In this document: positions 32,450 through 41,680 of the stretch, piece after piece
Layout: every line of letters begins with the position of its first letter
How positions within the stretch are numbered: position 1 is the stretch's first letter
NCBI GenBank assembly: GCA_900129675.1
Contig: FSRD01000001.1
Span: 6,809,501-6,873,500, forward strand
DNA from: Bradyrhizobium erythrophlei
GTDB taxonomy: Bacteria > Pseudomonadota > Alphaproteobacteria > Rhizobiales > Xanthobacteraceae
DNA length: 64,000 bases
Reading direction: 5' to 3'
Translations under genes and position numbers: made by a program
The notes under the pieces: generated by a model
What the model saw: the letters and a program-made list of their open reading frames with translations, nothing else
Told to the model about the DNA's origin: nothing
Database searches by the model: none

Positions 32450-33141
32450 CTCAAATCCGCTCGCACTTTCGCAAACACGCTCCGAAACATGTCCGGCGTC
32501 AGCACCCGCGTGTTGGTGTTGTAACGCGAGCAATGATAGCTGTCGTACAGCTTGATGGTGCCGGCCGGATGGATCGCGCCGTGCCCGAACGGTGCTGCCG
32601 AATTGCGCAGGCTCAGCGCCTTGAGCGTCGATTCATGCGCGATGCGGCCGAGCGCCACGATCGCGCGAAGCTTTGGCATGGTGGCGATCGTGGCCGACAG
32701 GAATTGCCGGCAGGTGTTGATCTCGACCGGCAGCGGCTTGTTCTGCGGCGGCACGCAGCGCACCGCGTTGCTGATCCGGCAATCGACCAGCCTCAAGCCG
32801 TCGTCAGGCCGCGCCTGGTAAATGCCCTCGGCAAAGCCGTATTCGAGCAGGGTCGCATAAAGCAGGTCGCCGGCGTAGTCGCCGGTGAAAGGACGTCCCG
32901 TTCGATTGGCACCCTGCAGGCCGGGCGCGAGGCCGACGATCAACAACCGCGCGGCGGGATCGCCGAACGAGGTCACCGGTGAATTGAACCAGCCCGGTTC
33001 GCGCGCCCGCGCTTGCTTGCGAAAGTCGGCAAGCCGCGGGCAGAGCGGGCAGTTGCGATCGGGTTCGAGGGGAAGGGGGGCTGCGCCGGAAAGCCGTCCC
33101 CGGCGCGCCGGATCGTTCTCAGTCCTCGAATTCGTCGTCAT
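32446..33141 (-). CDS. Uracil-DNA glycosylase, family 5 (UdgB-like)
   Basis: 231 residues. The Fe-S Cys residues are CPLCPR near residue 34, VRCVPP and NTCRQFL. The active-site motif GLAPGLQGANRTGRPFTGD (with Asn-Arg-Thr) and the second motif HCSRYNTNT match family 5 better than family 4, which has GEAPGxxE. It removes uracil and related deaminated bases from DNA. It overlaps the start-side neighbour by 23 bases on the same strand. Confidence 0.88.
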   Translation of the reverse strand: MTTNSRTENDPARRGRLSGAAPLPLEPDRNCPLCPRLADFRKQARAREPGWFNSPVTSFGDPAARLLIVGLAPGLQGANRTGRPFTGDYAGDLLYATLLEYGFAEGIYQARPDDGLRLVDCRISNAVRCVPPQNKPLPVEINTCRQFLSATIATMPKLRAIVALGRIAHESTLKALSLRNSAAPFGHGAIHPAGTIKLYDSYHCSRYNTNTRVLTPDMFRSVFAKVRADLS

Positions 33142-33748
33142 CGGACCGTGGCGCCATGGTGGTCGCGCGCTGCAGGAATTGCGGCGCGTGATGACGCGGC
33201 TCGCGCGGGGCGGGGCGCTCGGAGGGGTCGCGGCCGAGCTTGGACTGCAGTTCGACCAGGTCGGTGAAGACGTCGGCCTGGCGTCGCAGTTCGTCGGCGA
33301 TCATCGGCGGCTGGCTTGAAATCGTGGAAATCACGGTCACGCGGACGCCGCGTCGCTGCACGGCTTCCACCAGCGAGCGGAAATCGCCATCGCCAGAGAA
33401 CAGCACCATCTGGTCGACATGCTCGGCGAGTTCCATGGCATCGACCGCAAGCTCGATGTCCATATTGCCCTTCACCTTGCGGCGGCCGGAGGCGTCGATG
33501 AATTCCTTGGTCGCCTTGGTGACGACGGTGTAGCCGTTGTAGTCGAGCCAGTCGATCAAGGGACGGATCGAGGAATATTCCTGATCCTCGATGATCGCGG
33601 TGTAGTAGAACGCGCGCACCAAAGTCCCGCGGCTCTGGAATTCCTTGAGAAGACGCTTGTAGTCGATGTCGAAGCCGAGCGTTTTGGCAGTTGCGTAGAG
33701 GTTGGCGCCATCGATAAAGAGCGCGATCTTGTTGGAAACAGGTGACAT
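33119..33748 (-). CDS. NYN domain protein (LabA/DUF88 family)
   Basis: About 209 residues from ATG 33748. The PIN-like NYN fold is clear: KIALFIDGANLYATAKTLGF with the first Asp, KVKGNMDIELAVDAMELA, VLFSGDGDFRSLVEAVQRRG and VTVISTISSQPPMIADELRR. These acidic residues make a metal-dependent RNase site. The disordered C-terminal tail is rich in Arg, Pro and Asp. Family members act in RNA metabolism, but the target is unknown. It is co-transcribed with the glycosylase downstream. Confidence 0.9.
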   Translation of the reverse strand: MSPVSNKIALFIDGANLYATAKTLGFDIDYKRLLKEFQSRGTLVRAFYYTAIIEDQEYSSIRPLIDWLDYNGYTVVTKATKEFIDASGRRKVKGNMDIELAVDAMELAEHVDQMVLFSGDGDFRSLVEAVQRRGVRVTVISTISSQPPMIADELRRQADVFTDLVELQSKLGRDPSERPAPREPRHHAPQFLQRATTMAPRSDDDEFED

Positions 33749-33751
33749 CAA

Positions 33752-34099
33752 GGGTTTCTCGCGTTGTTGTTAACGTTATTGGCGCAGCGGCAGTCAACCG
33801 CGCGCACTTTCCAGTCGTGCTGCCTAAAGTTCAGTGAATCTTTCCCCACGACAATCACCACCGCAATTATGGTGAGGCGAGGGCGAAAAACCTAGTCTTT
33901 TGACAATGCAATGAAGAGTTTTGCTTGTCCCGGGCGGTACTTCGCCGCGTCTGGACGCTCCGGCCTTCTGGCCCCACCGGTGGGTTAGCAGAGCCCTCCG
34001 GGAAGGCAAATCACAAATTTGGTCTTGCGAAACGGCCCTTACCCCTATAACTACCCCCTATAACCGACATCTTGGCCCCATTTAACGGAGCGACAGTCT
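33752..34099. other. Intergenic region before rpoZ
   Basis: About 350 bases between divergent genes. Near rpoZ it contains CTATAAC twice (34045 and 34058) in a C-rich tract, with TTGCGA at 34025, a possible promoter. TTGACA occurs at 33900. No RNA or gene is recognised. Confidence 0.35.
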
Positions 34100-34492
34100 A
34101 TGGCGCGCGTCACCGTGGAAGATTGCATTGATAAGGTCGACAACCGGTTCGACCTGGTCCTGCTGGCAGCGCATCGCGCCCGTATGATCTCGTCCGGGTC
34201 GCAACTTACGGTTGATCGGGATAACGACAAGAATCCTGTCGTATCGCTTCGGGAAATCGCCGACTCCTCGATTTCGCCGGAAGATCTGCGTGAGGAACTG
34301 GTTCATTCCCTGCAGAAGTTCGTCGAGGTCGACGAGCCTGAGCCCGATACTGTGCCTTTGATCGGCTCGGCCGGCGCCAGCGTCGACGCCGACGACACCG
34401 AAGTGGCGGTCGAGCGCATGACCGAGGAAGAGCTTTTGAAGGGCCTCGAGGGCCTGGCGCCGCCGGAAGAGCAGCCCGAAGAGGACGAGTAA
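34100..34492 (+). CDS. rpoZ: RNA polymerase omega subunit
   Basis: 130 residues. MARVTVEDCIDKVDNRFDLV, LAAHRARMISSGSQLTVD and KNPVVSLREIADSSIS are the conserved omega core; the C-terminal 50 residues are an acidic tail usual in Hyphomicrobiales. Omega assists beta-prime folding and, with Rel proteins, ppGpp response in many proteobacteria. Its neighbour is the rel/spoT gene, the common rpoZ-spoT pairing, but a strong terminator separates them. Confidence 0.97.
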   Translation: MARVTVEDCIDKVDNRFDLVLLAAHRARMISSGSQLTVDRDNDKNPVVSLREIADSSISPEDLREELVHSLQKFVEVDEPEPDTVPLIGSAGASVDADDTEVAVERMTEEELLKGLEGLAPPEEQPEEDE

Positions 34493-34528
34493 GCCCGTTC
34501 GGAGGGTCTCCAGACTACCCGATTTGCC

Positions 34529-34562
34529 AAAGGCCCGGACATTTGTCCGGGCCTTTGCTTTT
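34529..34562 (+). terminator. Strong intrinsic terminator after rpoZ
   Basis: AAAGGCCCGGAC pairs perfectly with GTCCGGGCCTTT across the four-base loop ATTT, followed by GCTTTTG. It is the clearest terminator in the window. Confidence 0.95.
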
Positions 34563-34717
34563 GTTGACATTATTGCGGTTACGATGCGTCCTTGACGAGC
34601 GAAATTTGGCTTTTTGAGCGTTTCTGCACCTCGCGGGGTGCTGCTTCGCACGAAAACGCACTAGGTTAAGTCGTGAAGCGGACCCATTCGGTCCACGCGG
34701 ATGAAGGCAGTGATTCG

Positions 34718-37015
34718 ATGGCGTATTGGCGCCGCACCCCCCGGCAGATGCAGGCCGCGACCGAATCGGTCGCCGTGGCGCCCGCGTCGCCTGTGGGGGA
34801 GAAGGCCGCCAAACCCCCGCGTTCGCGCATGATGCGGCAATACGATCTGGTGGAGCGCGTCAGGTCGTATAATCCGGACACCAACGAAGACCTGCTGAAC
34901 CGCGCCTATGTCTACGCCATGAAGGCGCATGGCACGCAGACCCGGGCGTCGGGCGATCCCTATTTCTCGCATCCGCTCGAGGTCGCGGCGATCCTCACCA
35001 ACCTCAAGCTAGACGATGCCACCATCGTGGCGGCCCTGCTGCACGACACCATCGAGGATACCGAGGCGACGCGCGCCGAGATCGACACCATCTTCGGCCA
35101 CGAAATCGGCGCGCTGGTCGAGGGGCTGACCAAGTTGAAGCGGCTGGAGCTGGTTTCGCGCGAGGCCAAGCAGGCCGAGAATCTGCGCAAGCTCCTGCTC
35201 GCGATCGCCCAGGACGTCCGCGTCCTGCTGATCAAGCTCGCCGATCGCCTGCACAATATGCGGACGCTGGAATTCGTGCCGCACGCCTCGCGCCGCCGCA
35301 TCGCCGAGGAGACCCTCGACATCTACGCCCCGCTCGCCGGCCGCATGGGTATGCAGGAGATGCGCGAAGAGCTCGAGGATCTCTCGTTCCATACGCTCGA
35401 TCCGGAAGCCTATGCGGTGGTGATGCAACGGCTGGATTCCCTGGCCGAGCGCAATCGCAACCTGATCGGCGAGATCGAAAGCCAGCTCTCCAAGAATCTG
35501 CAGAAGAACGGCATCACCGCCCGCGTCTATGGCCGCCGCAAACAGCCGTTTTCGATCTGGACCAAGATGGAGCGCAAGTCGGTCGGCTTCGAGCAATTGT
35601 CCGACATCTACGGCTTTCGCGTCGTGATACCCGATGTCGAAGCCTGCTACCGCGCGCTCGGCGTCGTGCATACGACCTGGCCGGTGGTGCCGGGGCGTTT
35701 CAAGGACTACATCTCGACGCCGAAGCAGAACGACTATCGTTCGCTCCACACCACCGTGATCGGGCCCGGCAAGCAGCGCGTCGAACTGCAGATTCGTACC
35801 GAGGAAATGAACCAGATCGCGGAATTCGGCATCGCTGCGCACGCTTTCTACAAGGATGGCGTCGGTTCGCCGACCGAGTTGCTTAATCGAGAATCCAACG
35901 CCTTTGCCTGGCTGCGGCACACCGTCGGGATCTTGTCGGAAAGCGCCAATCCGGAAGAGTTTCTGGAACACACCAAGCTCGAATTGTTCCACGACCAGGT
36001 GTTCTGCTTCACGCCGAAGGGTAAATTGATCGCGCTGCCGCGTCAGGCCAATGTGATCGACTTCGCCTATGCCGTGCACACTGACGTCGGCAACTCCGCG
36101 GTCGGCTGCAAGATCAACGGCAAGTTCGCGCCGTTGTCCTCCGAACTGCAGAACGGCGACGAGGTCGAGGTGTTGACCTCGCAGGCGCAGTCGGCGCCGC
36201 CGTCGGCGTGGGAATCGCTCGCGGTGACCGGCAAGGCGCGGGCGGCGATCCGCCGCGCGACCCGCACCGCGGTACGCGATCAATATGCGGGGCTCGGCCG
36301 CCGCATCGTTGACAGGCTGTTTGCCCGCGCCAAGATCGAATATGCCGACGACAAGCTGAAGGGCGCGCTTCCCCGGCTGGCGCGCGCCTCGATCGAAGAC
36401 GTGATGGCGTCCGTCGGGCGCGGCGAACTCAAGGCCTCCGACGTCGCCCGCGCGATGTACCCGGACTACAAGGAAGAACGGCTGGTGCGGTATGGCGCCA
36501 AGAAAAGCCTCGCGGTCAAACTGAAGCTGAAGGCGGATCCCCATCATCCGGCGCGTGCCGCATCGGTGATCCCCGTGCGCGGCATCAATTCCGATCTGCC
36601 GGTCAAATTCGCGCCGAACGGCGGCGCGGTGCCGGGCGACCGCATCGTCGGCATCGTGACCCCGGGCGAGGGGATTACGATCTATCCGATCCAGGCGCCG
36701 GCGCTGAGGGATTTTGAGGAAGAGCCGGAGCGCTGGCTCGACGTGCGCTGGGATATCGACGAGACCATGCCGCAGCGCTTCCCGGCGCGCATCAAGGTCG
36801 ACAACGTCAACGAGCCCGGAAGCCTGGCCCAGGTCGCCACCGTGATCGCGGAACATGACGGCAATATCGACAACATCAGCATGTCACGCCGCTCGCCCGA
36901 TTTCACCGAACTGACCATCGATCTCGAGGTTTATGACCTCAAGCATCTCAGCGCTATTATCGCCCAGTTGCGCGCCAAGGCCGTCGTCGCACGGGTCGAG
37001 CGTGTCAATGGATAA
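34718..37015 (+). CDS. rel: Bifunctional (p)ppGpp synthetase/hydrolase (Rel/SpoT)
   Basis: 765 residues from ATG 34718; GTG 34673 would give 780. The HD hydrolase is intact (SHPLEVAAILTNL, LLHDTIEDTEAT, KLADRLHNMRTLEF), and the synthetase domain has RKQPFSIWTKM and DIYGFRVVIPD with KQNDYRSLHTTV. A TGS domain (FCFTPKGKLIALPRQANVID) and a C-terminal ACT domain (FPARIKVDNVNEPGSLAQVA) follow. It both makes and destroys (p)ppGpp and is the single long Rel of alphaproteobacteria. The start choice is uncertain because no strong ribosome-binding site is visible. Confidence 0.96.
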   Translation: MAYWRRTPRQMQAATESVAVAPASPVGEKAAKPPRSRMMRQYDLVERVRSYNPDTNEDLLNRAYVYAMKAHGTQTRASGDPYFSHPLEVAAILTNLKLDDATIVAALLHDTIEDTEATRAEIDTIFGHEIGALVEGLTKLKRLELVSREAKQAENLRKLLLAIAQDVRVLLIKLADRLHNMRTLEFVPHASRRRIAEETLDIYAPLAGRMGMQEMREELEDLSFHTLDPEAYAVVMQRLDSLAERNRNLIGEIESQLSKNLQKNGITARVYGRRKQPFSIWTKMERKSVGFEQLSDIYGFRVVIPDVEACYRALGVVHTTWPVVPGRFKDYISTPKQNDYRSLHTTVIGPGKQRVELQIRTEEMNQIAEFGIAAHAFYKDGVGSPTELLNRESNAFAWLRHTVGILSESANPEEFLEHTKLELFHDQVFCFTPKGKLIALPRQANVIDFAYAVHTDVGNSAVGCKINGKFAPLSSELQNGDEVEVLTSQAQSAPPSAWESLAVTGKARAAIRRATRTAVRDQYAGLGRRIVDRLFARAKIEYADDKLKGALPRLARASIEDVMASVGRGELKASDVARAMYPDYKEERLVRYGAKKSLAVKLKLKADPHHPARAASVIPVRGINSDLPVKFAPNGGAVPGDRIVGIVTPGEGITIYPIQAPALRDFEEEPERWLDVRWDIDETMPQRFPARIKVDNVNEPGSLAQVATVIAEHDGNIDNISMSRRSPDFTELTIDLEVYDLKHLSAIIAQLRAKAVVARVERVNG

Positions 37016-37020
37016 AACCG

Positions 37021-37130
37021 GAGCCCTCATGGTGAGGAGGCGCTCTTGCGCCGTCTCGAACCATGAGGTCACAATATCTCTTATCCTCCGAGACGCGGCG
37101 AAGACGTCGCACCTCAGGATGAGGAAGCGC
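37021..37130. repeat. Palindromic intergenic repeat (CCTCATGG...CCATGAGG family)
   Basis: CCTCATGG (37025-37032) and CCATGAGG (37061-37068) are inverted, with GGAGGCGC and related pieces recurring to 37130. It fills the gap between rel and pdxJ. This family is widespread in Bradyrhizobium, as I recall. Confidence 0.65.
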
Positions 37131-37159
37131 CGATAACTCTGAATATCCACGAGCCCGCC

Positions 37160-37927
37160 ATGCCCAAAGGTCCTCCGCTCCGCCTCGGAGTAAATGTCGA
37201 TCACGTCGCTACCCTGCGCAACGCGCGGGCAGGCGAGCGGCCGGATCCGGTCCGCGCCGCGCTGGCCGCGATCGAGGCCGGCGCCGACGGCATCACCGCG
37301 CATCTGCGCGAGGATCGCCGCCACATCCGCGACAACGACATGGCGCGGCTGAAGGCCGAAATCTCGAAACCACTGAATTTCGAGATGGCCGCGACCGAGG
37401 ACATGCTGAAAATCTCGCTCGCCACCAGGCCGCATGCGGTGTGCCTGGTTCCCGAGCGCCGCGCTGAGCTCACCACCGAGGGCGGGCTCGACGTGGTCGG
37501 GCAGCACAACGCGCTGGCGCCCTACATCGCCCGGCTGAACGAAGCCGGCATCCGGGTGTCGCTGTTCATCTCCGCCGAACCGCAACAGATCGAGATGGCG
37601 GCGAAGCTGCGGGCGCCTGTGATCGAAATCCATACCGGCGGCTGGTGCGACGCCGTGGTCGATGGCCACACGGCGAAGGTCGAAACCGAATGGCAGCGCA
37701 TCGTCAGTGGCGCGCGGTTGGCGCGCTCTGCCGGGTTGGAGGTCCATGCCGGCCACGGCCTCGACTACAAGACCGCCGAGACCATTGCCGGCCTGCCCGA
37801 AATCGCGGAGTTGAACATCGGTTACTTCATGATCGGGGAGGCGCTGTTTGTCGGCATCGGCGAAACCGTCCGCATGATGCGCGCGGCGATGGATCGCGGC
37901 CGCAAGAGCCATATGGGCAAGGCATGA
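37160..37927 (+). CDS. pdxJ: Pyridoxine 5'-phosphate synthase
   Basis: 255 residues: LRLGVNVDHVATLRNARAG, DGITAHLREDRRHIRDND, FEMAATEDMLKISL and AGHGLDYKTAETIAGLP are all PdxJ signatures. It makes PNP, the precursor of vitamin B6, from 3-amino-acetone phosphate and DXP. Its stop overlaps acpS by ATGA, the usual pdxJ-acpS pair. Confidence 0.98.
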   Translation: MPKGPPLRLGVNVDHVATLRNARAGERPDPVRAALAAIEAGADGITAHLREDRRHIRDNDMARLKAEISKPLNFEMAATEDMLKISLATRPHAVCLVPERRAELTTEGGLDVVGQHNALAPYIARLNEAGIRVSLFISAEPQQIEMAAKLRAPVIEIHTGGWCDAVVDGHTAKVETEWQRIVSGARLARSAGLEVHAGHGLDYKTAETIAGLPEIAELNIGYFMIGEALFVGIGETVRMMRAAMDRGRKSHMGKA

Positions 37928-38343
37928 TCCTCGGCATCGGCTCCGACCTGATCGACATCACCCGCGTCGCCAAGGTGATCGAGCGCCACGGCGACCGCTT
38001 CCTCGACCGTATTTTCACCGACGCCGAGCGCGCCAAGGCCGCGCGCCGCGCCAATAGCGAGAAAATGGTGGTGGCGACCTATGCCAAGCGGTTTGCCGCC
38101 AAGGAGGCCTGTTCCAAGGCGCTCGGGACCGGTATCCGCCGGGGCGTCTGGTGGCGGGATATGGGGGTGGTGAACCTGCCCGGCGGCCGCCCGACCATGC
38201 AACTGACCGGCGGGGCGCTGGCCCGGCTCGAGGCGATGACCCCTCCGGGCTTTGAGGCGCGGATCGACCTTTCGATCACCGACGATTGGCCCCTGGCGCA
38301 GGCTTTCGTCATAATTTCGGCGGTCGCGTCCGGCAAATCGTGA
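37924..38343 (+). CDS. acpS: Holo-[acyl-carrier-protein] synthase
   Basis: 139 residues: MILGIGSDLIDITRVAKVIE with the metal-binding Asp, FAAKEACSKALGTGIR with the catalytic Glu, and ISITDDWPLAQAFVI-like end (LSITDDWPLAQAFVI). It transfers phosphopantetheine from CoA to ACP. ATG overlaps the pdxJ stop. Confidence 0.98.
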   Translation: MILGIGSDLIDITRVAKVIERHGDRFLDRIFTDAERAKAARRANSEKMVVATYAKRFAAKEACSKALGTGIRRGVWWRDMGVVNLPGGRPTMQLTGGALARLEAMTPPGFEARIDLSITDDWPLAQAFVIISAVASGKS

Positions 38344-38622
38344 CGCTCGCAGCCGTTGCGGTGAGCGGATCGAGCCAAAACTAAAAATCGTAGATTTATC
38401 AAAGGATTGGCAAGTTTTTACCGGGCGATTGATTGCGCGTCCGCGAACAACCGTCTAAAACGCCGCAGCGACAATATCGAGCCAGGGCGGATTCGGGTTT
38501 GCGCCGGAATTTGCCTTCAACATCAGAATCAAGACCATTTTCCTGACGCGAACGGCAAGCGCTTCGCGGGAGGAAAACGTTCTGCCACCATGCGGCGAGA
38601 GCGCGCAGGATTTGGGAAAGCA
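38344..38622. other. Spacer before lepB
   Basis: About 280 bases. The lepB frame is open through it to 38407, but the extra residues are not protein-like. It probably holds the promoter of the lepB-rnc-era operon; no clear boxes are seen. Confidence 0.35.
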
Positions 38623-39381
38623 ATGAGCGTGACAACAGGGACCAAATCCGAGAGCGGCTTGGGTGAAACCATCCGTGTCGTCATCCATGCCCTGCTGATT
38701 GCGCTGGTGATCCGCACCTTCCTGTTCCAGCCCTTCAACATTCCCTCAGGCTCGATGAAGGCGACGCTGCTGGTCGGCGACTATCTTTTCGTGTCGAAAT
38801 ATTCGTACGGCTACAGCCATTATTCGATTCCGTTCTCGCCGCCGCTGTTCTCCGGGCGCATCTTCGGTTCGGAGCCGAACCGGGGCGATATCGTCGTGTT
38901 CCGCCTGCCGAAGGATGATTCCACCGACTACATCAAGCGCGTGATCGGCCTGCCGGGCGACCGCATCCAGATGAAGGACGGGCTGCTCTACATCAACGAT
39001 GTGCCGGTCAAGCGCGAACGCCTGAGCGATTTCATCGGCGAGGACCCCTGCGGTTCGGAGGCCACGGCGCGGGTGAAGCGCTGGAAGGAGACGCTACCGA
39101 ACGGCGTCAGCTACGAATCGCTGGATTGCGTCGACAATGGCTTCTACGACAACACCATCGTCTACACCGTACCGCCCGGCCATTTCTTCATGATGGGCGA
39201 CAATCGCGATAACTCGCAGGATAGTCGCGTACTGGCCGCGGTCGGCTATGTGCCGTTCGAGAATATCGTCGGTCGGGCGCAGATGATCTTCTTCTCCATT
39301 GCCGAGGGCGAACACGCCTGGATGTTCTGGCGCTGGCCGACCGCGGTGCGCTGGAATCGCATATTCTCAATCGTGCGATGA
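38623..39381 (+). CDS. lepB: Signal peptidase I
   Basis: 252 residues from ATG 38623, preceded by GGGAAAG; ATG 38590 in frame would add 11. One N-terminal transmembrane helix (VVIHALLIALVIRTFLF) is followed by the catalytic Ser in NIPSGSMKATLLVGD and the catalytic Lys in STDYIKRVIGLPGD. FMMGDNRDNSQDSR is the box E motif. It removes Sec signal peptides at the outer face of the inner membrane. Its stop overlaps rnc (ATGA). Confidence 0.97.
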   Translation: MSVTTGTKSESGLGETIRVVIHALLIALVIRTFLFQPFNIPSGSMKATLLVGDYLFVSKYSYGYSHYSIPFSPPLFSGRIFGSEPNRGDIVVFRLPKDDSTDYIKRVIGLPGDRIQMKDGLLYINDVPVKRERLSDFIGEDPCGSEATARVKRWKETLPNGVSYESLDCVDNGFYDNTIVYTVPPGHFFMMGDNRDNSQDSRVLAAVGYVPFENIVGRAQMIFFSIAEGEHAWMFWRWPTAVRWNRIFSIVR

Positions 39382-40181
39382 ACGACGAAACGCCCGTCAT
39401 CCAGGAGTCCCCCACGTCCGGCGAGCCGAGCCCTCCTGATGCCGGCGACGCTGCCGTGCCCAAGAAGAAGCGCGGCAAGGCCGGCGCCAAGGCCGCGGCT
39501 GCCGCCACCGCGGCGCTCGAGGCGCGGATCGGGCACAAATTCGCCGATCCCTTGCTGCTGGCCACCGCGTTCACCCACGTATCGGCGCTGAAGCCGGCCC
39601 GCAGCCGTGGGGAGAGCTATCAGCGCCTGGAATTTCTTGGCGACCACGTGCTCGGCCTGATCGTTTCCGACATGCTCTATCGCGCGTTTCCGAACGCCGA
39701 CGAAGGCGAGTTGTCGAAGCGGCTGGCCGATCTCGTGCGCAAGGAGAGCTGCGCCGACGTCGCGAAATCTCTCGGCCTGGTCGACGACATCAAGCTCGGC
39801 CAGGTCGGCGCCAGCGCGAGTGCAAGGTTGCGCAAATCCGTACTCGGCGACATCTGCGAAGCGCTGATCGGGGCGATCTTTCTCGACGGCGGCTATCAGG
39901 CGGCGGCGCAATTCGTCGAACGCAACTGGCTCGAGCGGATGCGCAAGCCGCGGCGGCCGCTGCGCGATCCCAAGACGGTGTTGCAGGAATGGGCGCAGAG
40001 CAAGGGGATGCCGACGCCGGTCTATCGCGAAGTCGAGCGCACTGGACCGCATCATGATCCGCAATTCCGTGTCGCCGTGGAACTGCCGGGACTCGCGCCG
40101 GCCGAAGGGCTCGGCGGCAGCAAGCGCGCGGCCGAAAAGGTCGCTGCCTCCGTCATGATCGAACGCGAAGGCGTGAAATAA
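39378..40181 (+). CDS. rnc: Ribonuclease III
   Basis: 267 residues. A low-complexity Lys/Ala N-terminal extension of about 45 residues precedes the catalytic domain with QRLEFLGDHVLGL and GDICEALIGAIFLDGG. The C-terminal double-stranded RNA-binding domain ends in AAEKVAASVMIERE. It processes rRNA and other structured RNAs. It is coupled to lepB and to era (TAATG). Confidence 0.97.
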   Translation: MNDETPVIQESPTSGEPSPPDAGDAAVPKKKRGKAGAKAAAAATAALEARIGHKFADPLLLATAFTHVSALKPARSRGESYQRLEFLGDHVLGLIVSDMLYRAFPNADEGELSKRLADLVRKESCADVAKSLGLVDDIKLGQVGASASARLRKSVLGDICEALIGAIFLDGGYQAAAQFVERNWLERMRKPRRPLRDPKTVLQEWAQSKGMPTPVYREVERTGPHHDPQFRVAVELPGLAPAEGLGGSKRAAEKVAASVMIEREGVK

Positions 40182-41104
40182 TGAATGAAACTGACGCGAC
40201 GGCTGCAGTCGCGACGCGCTGCGGGTTCGTGGCGCTGATCGGCGCCCCCAATGTCGGCAAATCCACGCTGGTCAATGCGCTGGTCGGCTCCAAGGTCACG
40301 ATCGTCTCGCGCAAGGTGCAGACGACGCGGGCGCTGATCCGCGGCATCGTCATCGAGGACAATGCGCAGATCATCCTGGTCGATACGCCCGGCATCTTCT
40401 CGCCGAAGCGCCGGCTCGATCGCGCCATGGTGTCGACGGCCTGGAGCGGGGCGCATGACGCCGATCTGGTCTGCGTGCTGCTCGACGCCAAGGCCGGGAT
40501 CGACGAGGAGGCCGAGGCGATCCTGGCAAAACTCGCGACCGTAAAACATCCAAAAATCCTGGTGCTGAACAAGATCGACCTGATCCCGCGCGAGAAATTG
40601 CTGGCGCTGGCGCAGACCGCCAACGACCGTATGACGTTCGAAAACACCTTTATGATCTCGGCGCTGTCGGGCGATGGCGTCGGCGATCTCCGCCAAACGC
40701 TCGCCAAAATGGTGCCGCCGGGGCCGTTCCACTATCCCGAAGACCAGATGTCGGACGCGCCGATGCGGCATCTGGCGGCCGAGATCACGCGCGAGAAGAT
40801 CTACCGGCAACTGCACCAGGAACTGCCGTATCAATCCACCGTCGAAACCGACAGCTGGACCGAGCGCAAGGACAAGTCGATCCGCATCGAGCAGACGATT
40901 TTTGTCGAGCGCGAGAGCCAGCGCAAGATCGTGCTCGGCAAGGGCGGCGCCACCATCAAGTCGATCGGCGCGGATTCGCGCAAGGAAATTGCCGAGATCG
41001 TCGGCGTTCCCGTGCATCTGTTCCTGTTCGTCAAAGTGCGCGAGAACTGGGGCGACGACCCCGACCGCTACAGCGAAATGGGACTGGACTTCCCCAAGGA
41101 ATAA
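40181..41104 (+). CDS. era: GTPase Era
   Basis: 307 residues: G1 GAPNVGKSTLVNAL, G3 DTPG, G4 NKID, and a C-terminal KH domain with IVLGKGGATIKSIGADSR. Era binds the 3' end of 16S rRNA and aids 30S assembly. The start shares a base with the rnc stop. Confidence 0.98.
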   Translation: MNETDATAAVATRCGFVALIGAPNVGKSTLVNALVGSKVTIVSRKVQTTRALIRGIVIEDNAQIILVDTPGIFSPKRRLDRAMVSTAWSGAHDADLVCVLLDAKAGIDEEAEAILAKLATVKHPKILVLNKIDLIPREKLLALAQTANDRMTFENTFMISALSGDGVGDLRQTLAKMVPPGPFHYPEDQMSDAPMRHLAAEITREKIYRQLHQELPYQSTVETDSWTERKDKSIRIEQTIFVERESQRKIVLGKGGATIKSIGADSRKEIAEIVGVPVHLFLFVKVRENWGDDPDRYSEMGLDFPKE

Positions 41105-41136
41105 CCTGGGAATAACAAGGAAATGACCGGCTCTCG

Positions 41137-41517
41137 ATGAACGTACCCAAGAACGTAGTGTGGTTTGAAGTACTGCTGTACCTGTCGCTGACGCTGGACG
41201 CGCTGTCGGTCGCGTTCGACGATCGGACGCCGACCGCCGAAATGACCGAACAGATGATCACGGTGGCAACCGTGATTTACGCGCTCCTGATCCTGCTGCT
41301 GGTTTATTTCGTCTGGCTCGCCGCCCAACGGCGAAAGAACTGGCCGCGCTGGGCGTTGGCCACGGCTCTGGTACTGTCGGTTATCTCGCTGGCGCAGATG
41401 ATCGGCGACAAGGGCGTGGAACTCAGTAGTGGCATCGAGGTCGTGTCCTGCGCGCTGACCGCGGCGGGGCTCTATTTCTCCTTCACCGGCGACGCGCAGG
41501 GCTGGTTCAACGCGTAG
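41137..41517 (+). CDS. Hypothetical four-helix membrane protein
   Basis: 126 residues with hydrophobic helices around 10-27 (FEVLLYLSLTLDALSVAF), 43-63 (VATVIYALLILLLVYFVW), 72-88 (ALATALVLSVISLAQMI) and 97-115. There is a basic loop AAQRRKNWPRW. No family is recognised. It lies between era and recO on the same strand. Confidence 0.75.
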   Translation: MNVPKNVVWFEVLLYLSLTLDALSVAFDDRTPTAEMTEQMITVATVIYALLILLLVYFVWLAAQRRKNWPRWALATALVLSVISLAQMIGDKGVELSSGIEVVSCALTAAGLYFSFTGDAQGWFNA

Positions 41518-41530
41518 TGGTTGTTCCACC

Positions 41531-41631
41531 GTCATTCCGGGGCGATGCGAAGCATCGAACTACGATGTGCAATTGCCCATCGGAGAATCTCGAGATTCCG
41601 GGTTCGCATCTTCGATGCGCCCCGGAATGAC
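41531..41631. repeat. Palindromic intergenic repeat (GTCATTCCGGGGC family)
   Basis: Begins GTCATTCCGGGGCG and ends CGCCCCGGAATGAC, perfect inverted ends, with further inner pairing (GATGCGAAGCATC). It is a third family of chromosomal repeats in this window, between the membrane protein gene and recO. Confidence 0.8.
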
Positions 41632-41680
41632 AGTGGTGAGACGGCTGCGCCTTCCGCCGGAATCCTGTAAACTCCACCCC

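Noticed and set aside
35009..36856. Minus-strand ORF of 615 codons opposite rel
   Set aside because: Antisense shadow of the well-conserved rel gene; no ribosome-binding site and no protein-like motif.
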